Assembly: GCF_001931485.1 (NCBI RefSeq)
Contig: NZ_MSDV01000019.1
Location: 62,001-126,000, forward strand
Direction of reading: 5' to 3'
Source: Burkholderia sp. SRS-W-2-2016
GTDB lineage: Bacteria; Pseudomonadota; Gammaproteobacteria; Burkholderiales; Burkholderiaceae
DNA: 64,000 bases
Positions 9,144 to 16,784 of this stretch are shown in pieces. The notes under the pieces were generated by a model, which worked only from the letters and a program-made list of their open reading frames with translations, ran no database searches and had not been told where the DNA came from. The position numbers were made by a program, and so were the translations under genes. Every line of letters starts with the position of its first letter. Positions within the stretch are counted from its first letter, which is position 1.

Positions 9144-10145
9144 ATGTTGAAGAAGCAGCTATTTGCAGATCGACTCCTCGCCCAGATGCCGTCGCTGCGG
9201 GCACTCCGATGCTTCGTCACCGCGGCGAGATACGAGAGCTTTACTCAGGCGGCGGAAGTGTTGTGCGTGACGCAGGCCGCGATCAGCAGACAAATAAAAG
9301 AACTCGAGGATTCGCTCGACGTTCCGCTATTCGAGCGCACCGGCCGGCATATTGCGCTGACCGATGCCGGCCGGATTCTGTACAACGCGTCGTACCTGTC
9401 GATCATGAACATCGCCGAAGCGGCGGAGGCGGTGCGGCGTACCGACCGGCAGGCGTTGACCATCTGCGTGTCGCACACGTTTTCGGCGCTGTGGTTATCG
9501 TCGCGACTGCCGTCTTTTCGCGAGCAATATCCGGAAATCCGCTTACATGTAATGGCCACCGAGCATTTCATGGAACTGGACGAACTGATGGAGCCCGACA
9601 TCATCATCACGAAGAACCCGCCGCGCGAGCCGGAATACGAGGTGGAGCCGTTGTTTCATGATGTCGTCTATCCGGTCTGCAGTCCTGCATTTCACGAGCG
9701 GCATTTCCGCGGCAAGAGGCTCAAGCCGCTCGATCTGCTGACGCAACCCACGTTGAATCTGTCGCTGCTCGGGCGCGCGCAGATTTGCGAGCATGTGGAT
9801 TGGCGGGTGTGGCGAAACTGGTTTCAGCAGGGAGACGGCACCGACATCCCGGCTGAGAACCGGCATCTGGAGAGCAACGACTATCGGTTGCTGGTCGCCC
9901 AGGCTGAAGCCGGCGAAGGCACGCTGCTCGGCTGGCACCATCTGGTTCATCAGCAGATCGAGCAAGGGCGTCTGATGCGGCCGGTTCCGGATGCGCTGGT
10001 CTTTAAGGATCGCCATCACTATCTGATTACGCATCGGAAAGCACGGCCGCGGACCGAGTATCTGCAGTTCCGCAACTGGCTCGCCGAAGAGGCCGGCGTC
10101 ATGATGCAGGGCTGGCTCGACGCCGGGATTACCGTTGCGGGCTAG
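9144..10145 (+). CDS. LysR-family regulator of the amine operon (GcvA-like)
   Basis: DNA-binding regulator of 333 residues. An N-terminal winged helix-turn-helix (about residues 17-75, with FTQAAEVLCVTQAAISRQIKE) is followed by the effector-binding periplasmic-protein-like domain. The LRALRCFVTAARYESFTQAA start resembles the GcvA subgroup, whose members often control amino-acid metabolism. It lies downstream of, and in the same direction as, the uptake/catabolic cluster and is the obvious candidate regulator; the inducer is unknown. The ORF begins at ATG 9144; a start at MPSLRA would shorten it by 14 residues. Confidence 0.9.
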   Translation: MLKKQLFADRLLAQMPSLRALRCFVTAARYESFTQAAEVLCVTQAAISRQIKELEDSLDVPLFERTGRHIALTDAGRILYNASYLSIMNIAEAAEAVRRTDRQALTICVSHTFSALWLSSRLPSFREQYPEIRLHVMATEHFMELDELMEPDIIITKNPPREPEYEVEPLFHDVVYPVCSPAFHERHFRGKRLKPLDLLTQPTLNLSLLGRAQICEHVDWRVWRNWFQQGDGTDIPAENRHLESNDYRLLVAQAEAGEGTLLGWHHLVHQQIEQGRLMRPVPDALVFKDRHHYLITHRKARPRTEYLQFRNWLAEEAGVMMQGWLDAGITVAG

Positions 10146-10383
10146 CTAGCGGGTAGCGGCTTTTCGTTCTACTAGTAGTGGTGGAATGCAGCGGTTTTGC
10201 CGATGCGGATACGAACACGCGGGCAGCGACAAGACTCAAAACGGTGCGCGATTTCGCGTATGTGCCGGGTATACAGCCGATGTTTTTCGTCGAATCGCAA
10301 TCAACTGGTGGTTCGCGCGGCAATACGTCATAAGTTCTGACGACGCGCGTCGGGGCGGACCGCTTCCGCCTCCGTATTGCGCA

Positions 10384-11676
10384 CTAGGCCCGCACGCAGC
10401 GAAACCCCGCATAAACGTATTGATAATGCGGCTGAAACCAGTTGCGAAATTCCGGCCGCAACATGCATTGCGCGGTACGCGCGGAGCCGCCCTTCAGCAC
10501 GTAATGCTGGCCGTCGAAAAAATTGGCCGAGTAACCGGGATAAAACGGAAATGCCTCGAAGCCTGGCAGTGCTTCGAATAGCGTCGAGGTCCATTCCCAG
10601 CCATTGCCGAACTGGCCTTGCACGCCGAACGCGCTGACGTTGTCCGGATGCGCGTCCACCGGCTGCGGATCCCAACTGCGGAAATCGAAATTACCCGCGC
10701 TCGCGTGCGGCGTGCCTTGCGCCGCGCGCTGCCATTGCGCTTCGGTCGGCAGCGCCTTGCCGGCCCAGCGCGCGTACGCGCTCGCCTCGGCGTGGCTCAC
10801 ATAGACCGGCCAGTCGAGCGGCAGCGGTACTTCGGCGAACATCGTGCGCAGCGTCCACTGACTGGCGCCGTCCGGCGCCGCGCGTTGCGACCAGCCGGCC
10901 GGATGCGCGATGCGCTCCGCTTCCTTCCACGCCCAATCTCGCGGCGACCACCATTTCTGCTCGCGATAACCGCCCGCGTCGATAAAGTCGACGAACGCAC
11001 CGTTCGTCACCATATGGCGATCGATATCGAACCCGGGCACTTCCACGCGCATTTCGCCGAACTCGTTGTCCCAACCGAAACGACCCGCTTCGCGCGGCAT
11101 GCCGAGTACGCACGACCCGCCGGGCACGCTGACCATCGACGCCAACGCGTCGCGCCGCCCGGCCTGCGTGAGCACCGGCTCGCGCAACGCGGTGTCCTTC
11201 TGTTCGAGCGGCAACTGATGAAGCATGTACGCAAGGGTTTCCGCATGCATCAAGCGATGCTCGATCGCGACGTTCAGCAGTTGCGCGGCCACTTCGTTGC
11301 GCGTCGGATCGCCGAGTCCGGCGAGCGCTGCATCGATCTGCCGACGTGCGCGCGCCCCATATTCACGCACTGCTTCTAGCGACGGCCAGTCGGCGGGTTG
11401 ATCGGTCGGAAAACCGCCGCCCACCGGGTCGATGCCGAATGCGAACAGCTGGTCGAGTTGCGGCGAGAAGGCCGGCAGCTCGAACAGGCGCTGGTCGAGC
11501 AGATTGCGATCGAACGCTTCGAGATGACCGATATAGAACACGATCCGGTGACGCTCGCGGATCGGCCTTTCATACAGATAGTCGGGTTTGACGATCGCAA
11601 ACAGGGCGTCGGTGACTTGACGCGCATCGATCAGGCGCTGCACGAGCGGGTGATGCGGGGCGGGGTCGCGATTCAT
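10384..11676 (-). CDS. EgtB/SenA-like nonheme iron sulfoxide (selenoxide) synthase
   Basis: 430-residue protein with an N-terminal DinB-like four-helix region and a C-terminal formylglycine-generating-enzyme (SUMF1) fold, the architecture of ergothioneine EgtB. The metal ligands appear as His51 (YIGHLEAF) and the HxxxHxE motif His140/His144/Glu146. The C-terminal blocks KALPTEAQWQRAAQG, NGWEWT and LKGGSARTAQ are typical. EgtB joins a thiol substrate to hercynine; SenA does the selenosugar equivalent. No egtD, senB or senC is adjacent. ATG 11676 was chosen over an upstream in-frame start because the DinB-like domain follows closely. Confidence 0.85.
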   Translation of the reverse strand: MNRDPAPHHPLVQRLIDARQVTDALFAIVKPDYLYERPIRERHRIVFYIGHLEAFDRNLLDQRLFELPAFSPQLDQLFAFGIDPVGGGFPTDQPADWPSLEAVREYGARARRQIDAALAGLGDPTRNEVAAQLLNVAIEHRLMHAETLAYMLHQLPLEQKDTALREPVLTQAGRRDALASMVSVPGGSCVLGMPREAGRFGWDNEFGEMRVEVPGFDIDRHMVTNGAFVDFIDAGGYREQKWWSPRDWAWKEAERIAHPAGWSQRAAPDGASQWTLRTMFAEVPLPLDWPVYVSHAEASAYARWAGKALPTEAQWQRAAQGTPHASAGNFDFRSWDPQPVDAHPDNVSAFGVQGQFGNGWEWTSTLFEALPGFEAFPFYPGYSANFFDGQHYVLKGGSARTAQCMLRPEFRNWFQPHYQYVYAGFRCVRA

Positions 11677-11853
11677 TTCGCCGGGTCTCCTTGCGGGGGA
11701 CGGTCTGAAGACTGTACCCGCTCGCAGGGGCCATGCCAAGGCGAAATGAGCGCCGGCGCGGTGGCCGGGCGGAACCGGCGGACCAGCCGGTTCAATCAGA
11801 TGGAGGAGCGCATGGGGCGCGCCAGGCGGCGCGTCCAGTTCGATCGGGGGGCG

Positions 11854-12672
11854 TCAGATCTGCTGCAGCCGTTCCAGATCGACGATATGGATGAGCTTGC
11901 CCTGGGTGTCGATCAATCCGCTCTTTTGAAATTTTGACAGGGCGCGACTGACGGTTTCGAGCGTCATGCCGAGGTAGCTGCCCATCTCTTCCCGGGTCAT
12001 GCGCAGATTGAATTCCGAGACCGAGTAGCCGCGCTGCGCATTGCGCTGCGACACGTCGAGCAGGAACGCGGCGACGCGCTCGTCGGCGGACAGCGAGCCG
12101 AGCACCATCATCTGCGCGGCCTCGCTGACGATATGGGCGCCGAGCAGCTTGTGCATGCGGTCCTGCATCGGCCCGCTTTCGCGGCACAGCGACCTCAGCG
12201 CCCGATACGGGACGATGCAGACGGTGCTGTCCTCGAGCGCGACCGCGCTGCATGCATACGCGCCGGTACTGATGCCGTCGAGACCGAGCGCTTCGCCCGC
12301 GAGTTTCAGTCCGGTGACCTGCTCGCGGCCGGCGCGGTGCAGCATCACCGTTTTCAGCGAGCCGGAGCGGACCGCGTAGATGTTGTCGAAGCGGTCGCCG
12401 GTGCGATACAGCGTTTGGCCGCGTTCGAGACAGCGCGCGCTGCAGATCAGGGTTTCGAGTCTCGATAGTTCGGACGCCGACAGGCCCTGCGGCATGCACA
12501 GCTGACGCATCGAACAACTCGAGCAGCGGGCTTCGGTACGGGTAGGCGGGCGCGGCGTTGCGACGGACGGCTCGGCGCGGGCGCTATGCGAAGGCGACTT
12601 GACGGCGGGGCGCTTGGTGCTGCGGGTGGAGGGGGTTGAACGGGCTCGGCGGGTCGGGGTTGGGGTCAACAT
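11854..12672 (-). CDS. fnr: FNR-type oxygen-sensing regulator (Crp/Fnr family)
   Basis: 272-residue regulator. A long Thr/Pro/Arg-rich, probably disordered N-terminus (about 45 residues) precedes Cys50-x2-Cys53-x5-Cys59; with Cys152 (STVCIVP) these are the four ligands of the oxygen-labile [4Fe-4S] cluster, with the same 93-residue gap between third and fourth Cys as in E. coli FNR. The cNMP-binding fold is followed by the HTH MTREEMGSYLGMTLETVSRA, very close to FNR and including the E-xx-SR recognition pattern. It should activate anaerobic or microaerobic genes as a dimer. The start is uncertain: ATG 12672, or GTG 12711. Confidence 0.93.
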   Translation of the reverse strand: MLTPTPTRRARSTPSTRSTKRPAVKSPSHSARAEPSVATPRPPTRTEARCSSCSMRQLCMPQGLSASELSRLETLICSARCLERGQTLYRTGDRFDNIYAVRSGSLKTVMLHRAGREQVTGLKLAGEALGLDGISTGAYACSAVALEDSTVCIVPYRALRSLCRESGPMQDRMHKLLGAHIVSEAAQMMVLGSLSADERVAAFLLDVSQRNAQRGYSVSEFNLRMTREEMGSYLGMTLETVSRALSKFQKSGLIDTQGKLIHIVDLERLQQI

Positions 12673-12895
12673 GGTCTGCGCGCGTATCGTAGTAGTGGTG
12701 AATTGTCCCACCCGCTAAGACGCGCCATTGGTGGCAAAGTGACGCGTCTGTCTGCTCAGTGGTCCTGAGCGACGAAGCGTGCTCTGGCGGGAGTGGGGTG
12801 GGAGCCACTGGATGGTGCGACGGCGTGCCTCGACCGTTGGAGCGGCTCGATCCGGCGGGGCGATGCATGGCGCGCCGCCCCTTGCATCGAAAAAA

Positions 12896-13363
12896 TCAGC
12901 TGGGTTCTTTGTCCGTGCCCGCGGCTGACGGGATCAGCAGCACCGGCAGGGTGGCCTGGCGCACGCAGCGCTCGGCGACGCTGCCGAGGATCAGCCGCTG
13001 GAAGCCGCGACGGCCATGCGTGCCCATGACGAGCAGGTCGGCGTTGAATTCGGCCGCGGCCTTCAGCACGACTTCGGACACATCGCCGAGCGACGACGCT
13101 TCGGCCACCGCCGGGTCGCCTTGCACGCCGCGGTCGGCCATCGCTTTCGAGAATTCGGCGCGCAGTTCCTGGCCTTCCTCGACCAGCCGGGTACGCAGAA
13201 TGGACGGGTCGTAGCCGGGGGCCTCGAAGTACATCGGAGTGTTTTCCACGACGTAGAAGGGTCTCAGTACCGCGCCGTTGGTTTTGGCAAGGTCGAGCGC
13301 TGCTTCGAACGCCCGGCGTGAGGTATTGCTGCCGTCGACCGCTACAAGAATGCGTGTGTACAT
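12896..13363 (-). CDS. Universal stress protein (UspA family)
   Basis: 155-residue single-domain USP with the N-terminal ILVAVDGS strand and the ATP-binding loop GTHGRRGFQRLILGSVAE near the C-terminus (G-2x-G-9x-G(S/T) type). ATG 13363 has GGAG upstream and the family fold begins at residue 2; the frame extends further upstream without homology. It lies just upstream of fnr in the same direction, and a degenerate FNR box lies in its promoter region, so low-oxygen induction is plausible. Confidence 0.92.
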   Translation of the reverse strand: MYTRILVAVDGSNTSRRAFEAALDLAKTNGAVLRPFYVVENTPMYFEAPGYDPSILRTRLVEEGQELRAEFSKAMADRGVQGDPAVAEASSLGDVSEVVLKAAAEFNADLLVMGTHGRRGFQRLILGSVAERCVRQATLPVLLIPSAAGTDKEPS

Positions 13364-13474
13364 ATCGGCTCCGCGTGTGAAAAATGCGACTGCCGCGTTG
13401 TTCGCCACGGCAGGGTTAATTGATCTTTTATACCAGCGAACTTTAGAGGATTGCCGAAAAACATGCACTCGACC

Positions 13475-13488
13475 TAGACATAGATCAA
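13475..13488 (-). promoter_or_regulatory. Degenerate FNR box upstream of the universal stress gene
   Basis: On the minus strand TTGAT-CTAT-GTCTA matches the FNR consensus TTGAT-N4-ATCAA with one perfect half and three of five bases in the other. It lies about 112 bp before the usp start. Only the sequence match and the neighbouring fnr gene support it. Confidence 0.4.
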
Positions 13489-13637
13489 GCTTTTGCCAAA
13501 TATATCCGCGTTGAACATACGAAAAATCGACAGTGCATGGGCGCTCGCGCAAGATACAGCGCGCATAAGTTTGCTGAAGCGCCCCGATGCTTGACCGTAC
13601 AATCAGGCCATATTCCGACCCGCTGCCCAGTCCGCAG

Positions 13638-14327
13638 ATGAACGATCGTAAAACCAAGGGCTTGCCCGACCAGATCTACAGCGACATTCTCAGCCGCATT
13701 CTCGAAGGCGAATACAAGGAGGGCGAGCGCTTGCCGACCGAGCATGCGCTGGCCGAGCGTTTCGCGACCTCGCGGCCGACCGTGCGTGAGGCGCTGGCGC
13801 GGCTGCGCGCCGACGGCATCATCACTACGCGGCACGGTTCGGGGACCACCGTCGCGCGGCGGCCCGATCCGGATGTGCGCCGCTTTGCGCCGCTGGAAAC
13901 CCTGTCCGATATTCGCCGCTGCTATGAATTCCGGATCGTGACGGAGGCGGGCGCGGCCGCGCAAGCCGCACTGAAGGCCGATGCCGACGATATCGCCGCG
14001 ATCCAGCATGCGTGGGAGGAGCTCGAGCGCATCATCGAGACGCAGGGGATCGGCGCGAAAGACGACTTCATGTTCCATCTGGCGGTCGCGCGCGCGTCGA
14101 AGAACCCGTTTTTCATTACGGTGATGTCGTTTATCGAAGAGCAGATCATGTTCAGCATGAATCTGTCGCGCAATCTGTCGCTGGTGAAGACGGTCGAGCG
14201 GCAGCGGCTGGTGCAGGCCGAACACATGGCGGTGCTCGATGCGATCCGCCGCAAGGATGCGGCGGGGGCGGGGGAGGCGATGCGCGCGCATCTCGAAAAT
14301 GCGCTGGAGCGGATGTTCGGCTCCTGA
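13638..14327 (+). CDS. GntR-family regulator, FadR/FCD subgroup
   Basis: 229-residue regulator. N-terminal winged helix (LPTEHALAERFATSRPTVREALARLRADGII) and a helical FCD ligand domain with the metal/acid-binding residues spread through FRIVTEAGAAA, DFMFHLAVARAS and AEHMAVLDAIRRKD. FCD regulators usually respond to organic or sugar acids. It could control the aldonate operon starting at 16785 although the quorum-sensing genes lie between. ATG 13638 was chosen; an ATG at 13587 in frame would add 17 residues. Confidence 0.88.
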   Translation: MNDRKTKGLPDQIYSDILSRILEGEYKEGERLPTEHALAERFATSRPTVREALARLRADGIITTRHGSGTTVARRPDPDVRRFAPLETLSDIRRCYEFRIVTEAGAAAQAALKADADDIAAIQHAWEELERIIETQGIGAKDDFMFHLAVARASKNPFFITVMSFIEEQIMFSMNLSRNLSLVKTVERQRLVQAEHMAVLDAIRRKDAAGAGEAMRAHLENALERMFGS

Positions 14328-14458
14328 GTCTGCGCGCGCCCGGCCCGGTTGCCGCTAGCGGAAGCCCGGGCGCGATCCGCCAGAGCTACCGTGGACCGCA
14401 TCAGGCAGCGCGGTTTTTTGCGGCAACCGGGCCGTATTCAAACCCGTTCGGACCGCGC

Positions 14459-15052
14459 TTACGCGGCCGCGGCGACCGGGCCGAACAATGCGGTCAGGGT
14501 TTTTTCACTCACCGCGACGTCGAGCGCCACCGCGCGTTCGATGCCGATGCGCATCGGTTCACCCAGCCGGCTGATGTCGAGGCCGGCGCGGCGCAACATC
14601 CGCTCGATCGGCGTGGTGGTGACCGTCACGTAATGGGTGATACTCATGCGCTGCGCGAAGCGCATGACCTCCTGAATCGCGCGGATTGTCATATCCGTGA
14701 AACCAAACGACTGTTCTTCTCCGCCGGTTTCGATCGCCCAGCGGCTCAATTCCCAGATATGACGCCCGCACGGCGCCGCGGCGCCATGTAGCAGCTGAGG
14801 GAAGGTATCTTTCAGCATGTTGGGGCCTTCTGTTGGCATCAGTCGCCAACAGCCCCGTACGCGCTGCTGTTCATCCTGAATCAGCATGTAGTGCGGACCG
14901 AGCGCATCGTAGCCGTCGATTTCCATCCCCGCGATGGTCGGGATCTCCCACCCAAGCCGCCCGTGGAACACCCGGGCCCGTAGGCGGTACATCTCGTTGA
15001 TCAGCTCGTTGTCGAATTCCTGCCGCATTCCAATACGGATCGTTGTTTGCAT
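14459..15052 (-). CDS. braI: Acyl-homoserine lactone synthase (LuxI family, BraI-type)
   Basis: 197-residue autoinducer synthase. The conserved LuxI residues are visible: Arg and Phe of RARVF, Trp of LGWE, the Asp pair of EIDGYD, Arg of CWRL, Phe of DTFPQL, and Glu/Arg of WELSRW. It makes N-acyl-homoserine lactones from SAM and acyl-ACP. AGGAG sits before the ATG. The braR-rsaL-braI order, with rsaL divergent from the synthase, matches the las-like BraI/R system of plant-associated Paraburkholderia; those enzymes make 3-oxo long-chain signals, but chain length cannot be read here. Confidence 0.95.
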   Translation of the reverse strand: MQTTIRIGMRQEFDNELINEMYRLRARVFHGRLGWEIPTIAGMEIDGYDALGPHYMLIQDEQQRVRGCWRLMPTEGPNMLKDTFPQLLHGAAAPCGRHIWELSRWAIETGGEEQSFGFTDMTIRAIQEVMRFAQRMSITHYVTVTTTPIERMLRRAGLDISRLGEPMRIGIERAVALDVAVSEKTLTALFGPVAAAA

Positions 15053-15120
15053 GACGTTCTCCTGAACGTGTTGGGGTTGCCAGTACGCAGGAAAACGTAT
15101 GCACTTTGAATCTTTGTGCC

Positions 15121-15140
15121 ACCTACCTACCTGGATAGGT
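15121..15140. promoter_or_regulatory. las/lux-type box between braI and rsaL
   Basis: ACCTACCTACCTGGATAGGT fits the 20-bp las-rhl box pattern NNCT-N12-AGNN and forms an imperfect dyad with ACCTA and TAGGT ends. It lies in the 153-bp divergent promoter region, about 70 bp from the braI start and 65 bp from the rsaL start, where BraR and RsaL should compete. Confidence 0.6.
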
Positions 15141-15205
15141 GTGGATGCTTATCGCGTAAAGGAGAATTCAGACACGTATCCGCCAATAACCTACAGGGCT
15201 CGAAA

Positions 15206-15523
15206 ATGGAACTTCTTGACAATCACTGGCAACCGCAGACCCATCTCCCGGCGCGTCCCGCGGAGGTTTCCTCGGCAGTGGACCGTGTTCTGATCATTGC
15301 CTACCGCAAGAAGAAAAAGGAAAGCCAGCGCCGTTTCTGGGCCCGTTTCGGTGTCACCCAGTCGCGCGGCAGCCGTTTCGAATCGGGCGCGGAGATTCCG
15401 GCACCGGTGTCGATCCTGCTGGGTCTGTATTTCATGAAGACCGTGTCGGACGCCGATCTGGGTCGCGCCGAACGTGTGATGTACAGCCGCGACGCCGCCG
15501 CGCTGCTTAACCCGGGTCAATAA
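15206..15523 (+). CDS. rsaL: RsaL-like repressor of the autoinducer synthase
   Basis: 105-residue small DNA-binding protein. Its position between a LuxR and a LuxI gene, opposite to both, and the central helix-turn-helix region (KESQRRFWARFGVTQSRGSR) identify it as RsaL, which represses the synthase promoter and gives signal homeostasis. ATG 15206 matches the family start; the frame is open upstream to 15116 but the lux box lies there. Its last 17 bases overlap the 3' end of braR on the opposite strand. Confidence 0.9.
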   Translation: MELLDNHWQPQTHLPARPAEVSSAVDRVLIIAYRKKKKESQRRFWARFGVTQSRGSRFESGAEIPAPVSILLGLYFMKTVSDADLGRAERVMYSRDAAALLNPGQ

Positions 15524-16235
15524 GACCTAACTGGGCCGCAATCACTGCGGCCGCACGCCGCGAATTCACGCCGAATTTCGTCCTGATGTTTTTCATGTGG
15601 AAGTTCACCACGGCTTCCGAACAGTTCAGGATGTGGGAGATCTCCCAGGTGGATTTGCCGCGTGCGGTCCACATCAGACATTCGCGCTCGCGCGGCGTGA
15701 GCTTGGGCAACAGGCTCTGAGCGTGCGTATTCAGATGGCGCTGGCTGGTATCGATCACCAGGTCGCGCAACAACACCAGGTTCGGCAACGCGGCGTTCAC
15801 GTCGCGCCGGAATTTGTCTGACGGCGCGCTGTCGTTGACGAAGCACATCATGCCGGCTTCCTGATTCGGTCCGTGAATCGGCAGCGAGATCCCCGAGCGC
15901 AGGCCATACCCGCGCGCTTCCTCGTACAGCGACTGCTGCGCGGTGGTCGAGAAAATCTCCGGGGTCCAGATCAGCGGCGCGGAACGCGACAGACAATGCG
16001 CGACCGTCGGGTCGAAATGGACCATTCCCTGATCGTCATATGTCTGGCGCCATGCCGGCGAATAAGTGCTGCGCAGGTAGGCGTCTTCCAGCCGCATGGT
16101 GGGACGCGGCAGCATCGCGACCAGAATCCTGTCGAAGCCCCACGTCTCGGCGAGGCCCGCGATCGCGCCGAACCATTCCGCTTCGTCGGCGGCGTCCAGT
16201 AGCGGTGCCATCTGCTCGATAAAATGTAGCGACAA
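15507..16235 (-). CDS. braR: LuxR-family quorum-sensing regulator (BraR-type)
   Basis: 242-residue receptor with an N-terminal autoinducer-binding domain (about residues 15-165, with the conserved W and D of WTPEI and YDDQGMVHFDP) and a C-terminal GerE helix-turn-helix (LTPRERECLMWTARGKSTWE and following). It should bind the BraI signal and activate braI and rsaL. The longest start is TTG 16235 with a purine-rich GAGAGAG upstream; ATG 16211 is an alternative eight residues in. The coding 3' ends of braR and rsaL overlap by 17 bp. Confidence 0.93.
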   Translation of the reverse strand: MSLHFIEQMAPLLDAADEAEWFGAIAGLAETWGFDRILVAMLPRPTMRLEDAYLRSTYSPAWRQTYDDQGMVHFDPTVAHCLSRSAPLIWTPEIFSTTAQQSLYEEARGYGLRSGISLPIHGPNQEAGMMCFVNDSAPSDKFRRDVNAALPNLVLLRDLVIDTSQRHLNTHAQSLLPKLTPRERECLMWTARGKSTWEISHILNCSEAVVNFHMKNIRTKFGVNSRRAAAVIAAQLGLIDPG

Positions 16236-16281
16236 TTTTTTGACTCTCTCAGACTCGCAAACAGCCCATTTGCGTTATTGA

Positions 16282-16300
16282 CGGACAGGTGTTCTGTCCG
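16282..16300. promoter_or_regulatory. Perfect inverted repeat upstream of braR
   Basis: CGGACAG-GTGTT-CTGTCCG, 7-bp arms with a 5-bp spacer, starts 47 bp upstream of the braR start. Size and symmetry are those of a dimeric regulator site. Its sequence differs from the las-type box at 15121, so another regulator may control braR. Confidence 0.5.
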
Positions 16301-16713
16301 CCTGTTTTATCCGCGTAATTTATCACTAAAAATTAAAATCAACGCGCCGGATTCTCTTGCGGAAGGACGCCGGCACTTGCCGGATCGCGAACGCTACGCC
16401 TGACGACGTCAAATTTAAGCCAATACAGGGTGCGTCAACGCTTAAAAACCGCTCATTTAATCGCGACGCGCGATTTTAATCTGTCTGGTTGACAACATTA
16501 TTGCCTGATGCATTTTTAATTAATCGTATTCATCCGATTATCCGGGAACGCGGTTAATGGCGGCTGGCGGGTGCGAAGCCTCGAAATGCTGGAACGGCTG
16601 CGGTGGGCGGTTCGACCGCCAACAGCCCATATTGTCTTATAAAAGAATAATTTACGACTCGAAGTCCGCATGCTCCGCCCCCCGCAACGCCCGTTTTTCG
16701 ACTGACTTATTCG

Positions 16714-16749
16714 AAGTTGTTTGACGACTTTGCGGTCCAATGCTACCGT
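16714..16749 (+). promoter_or_regulatory. Putative promoter with overlapping operator dyad before the aldonate operon
   Basis: TTGACG (16721-16726), a 17-bp spacer and TACCGT (16744-16749) form a plausible sigma-70 promoter 35 bp before the ATG at 16785. An inverted repeat AAGTTGT-TTG-ACGACTT (16714-16730, six of seven pairs) overlaps the -35 box, as expected for a repressor such as a GntR protein. Confidence 0.4.
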
Positions 16750-16784
16750 CAAATTCCTGCTCGTGCCCGCTCGCGTGACATTTC

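Larger units (their letters stand above)
16236..16784. other. AT-rich regulatory region between braR and the aldonate operon
   Basis: 549 bp, visibly richer in A/T than its surroundings, with no supported gene. It is a divergent promoter region. It holds a perfect 7-bp dyad at 16282-16300 near braR and a promoter with an overlapping dyad at 16714-16749 near the aldonate operon. Confidence 0.6.

Noticed and set aside
10141..10178. Small palindromes GCTAGCTAGC and CTACTAGTAG after the first lysR as operators or attachment sites
   Set aside because: They are short, not near a promoter of a known gene, and no integrase or duplicated copy is present.
12861..12896. Hairpin CGATGCA/TGCATCG followed by A-run as a terminator of the usp gene
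   Set aside because: For the minus-strand gene the T-run comes before the stem, and no plus-strand gene ends there.
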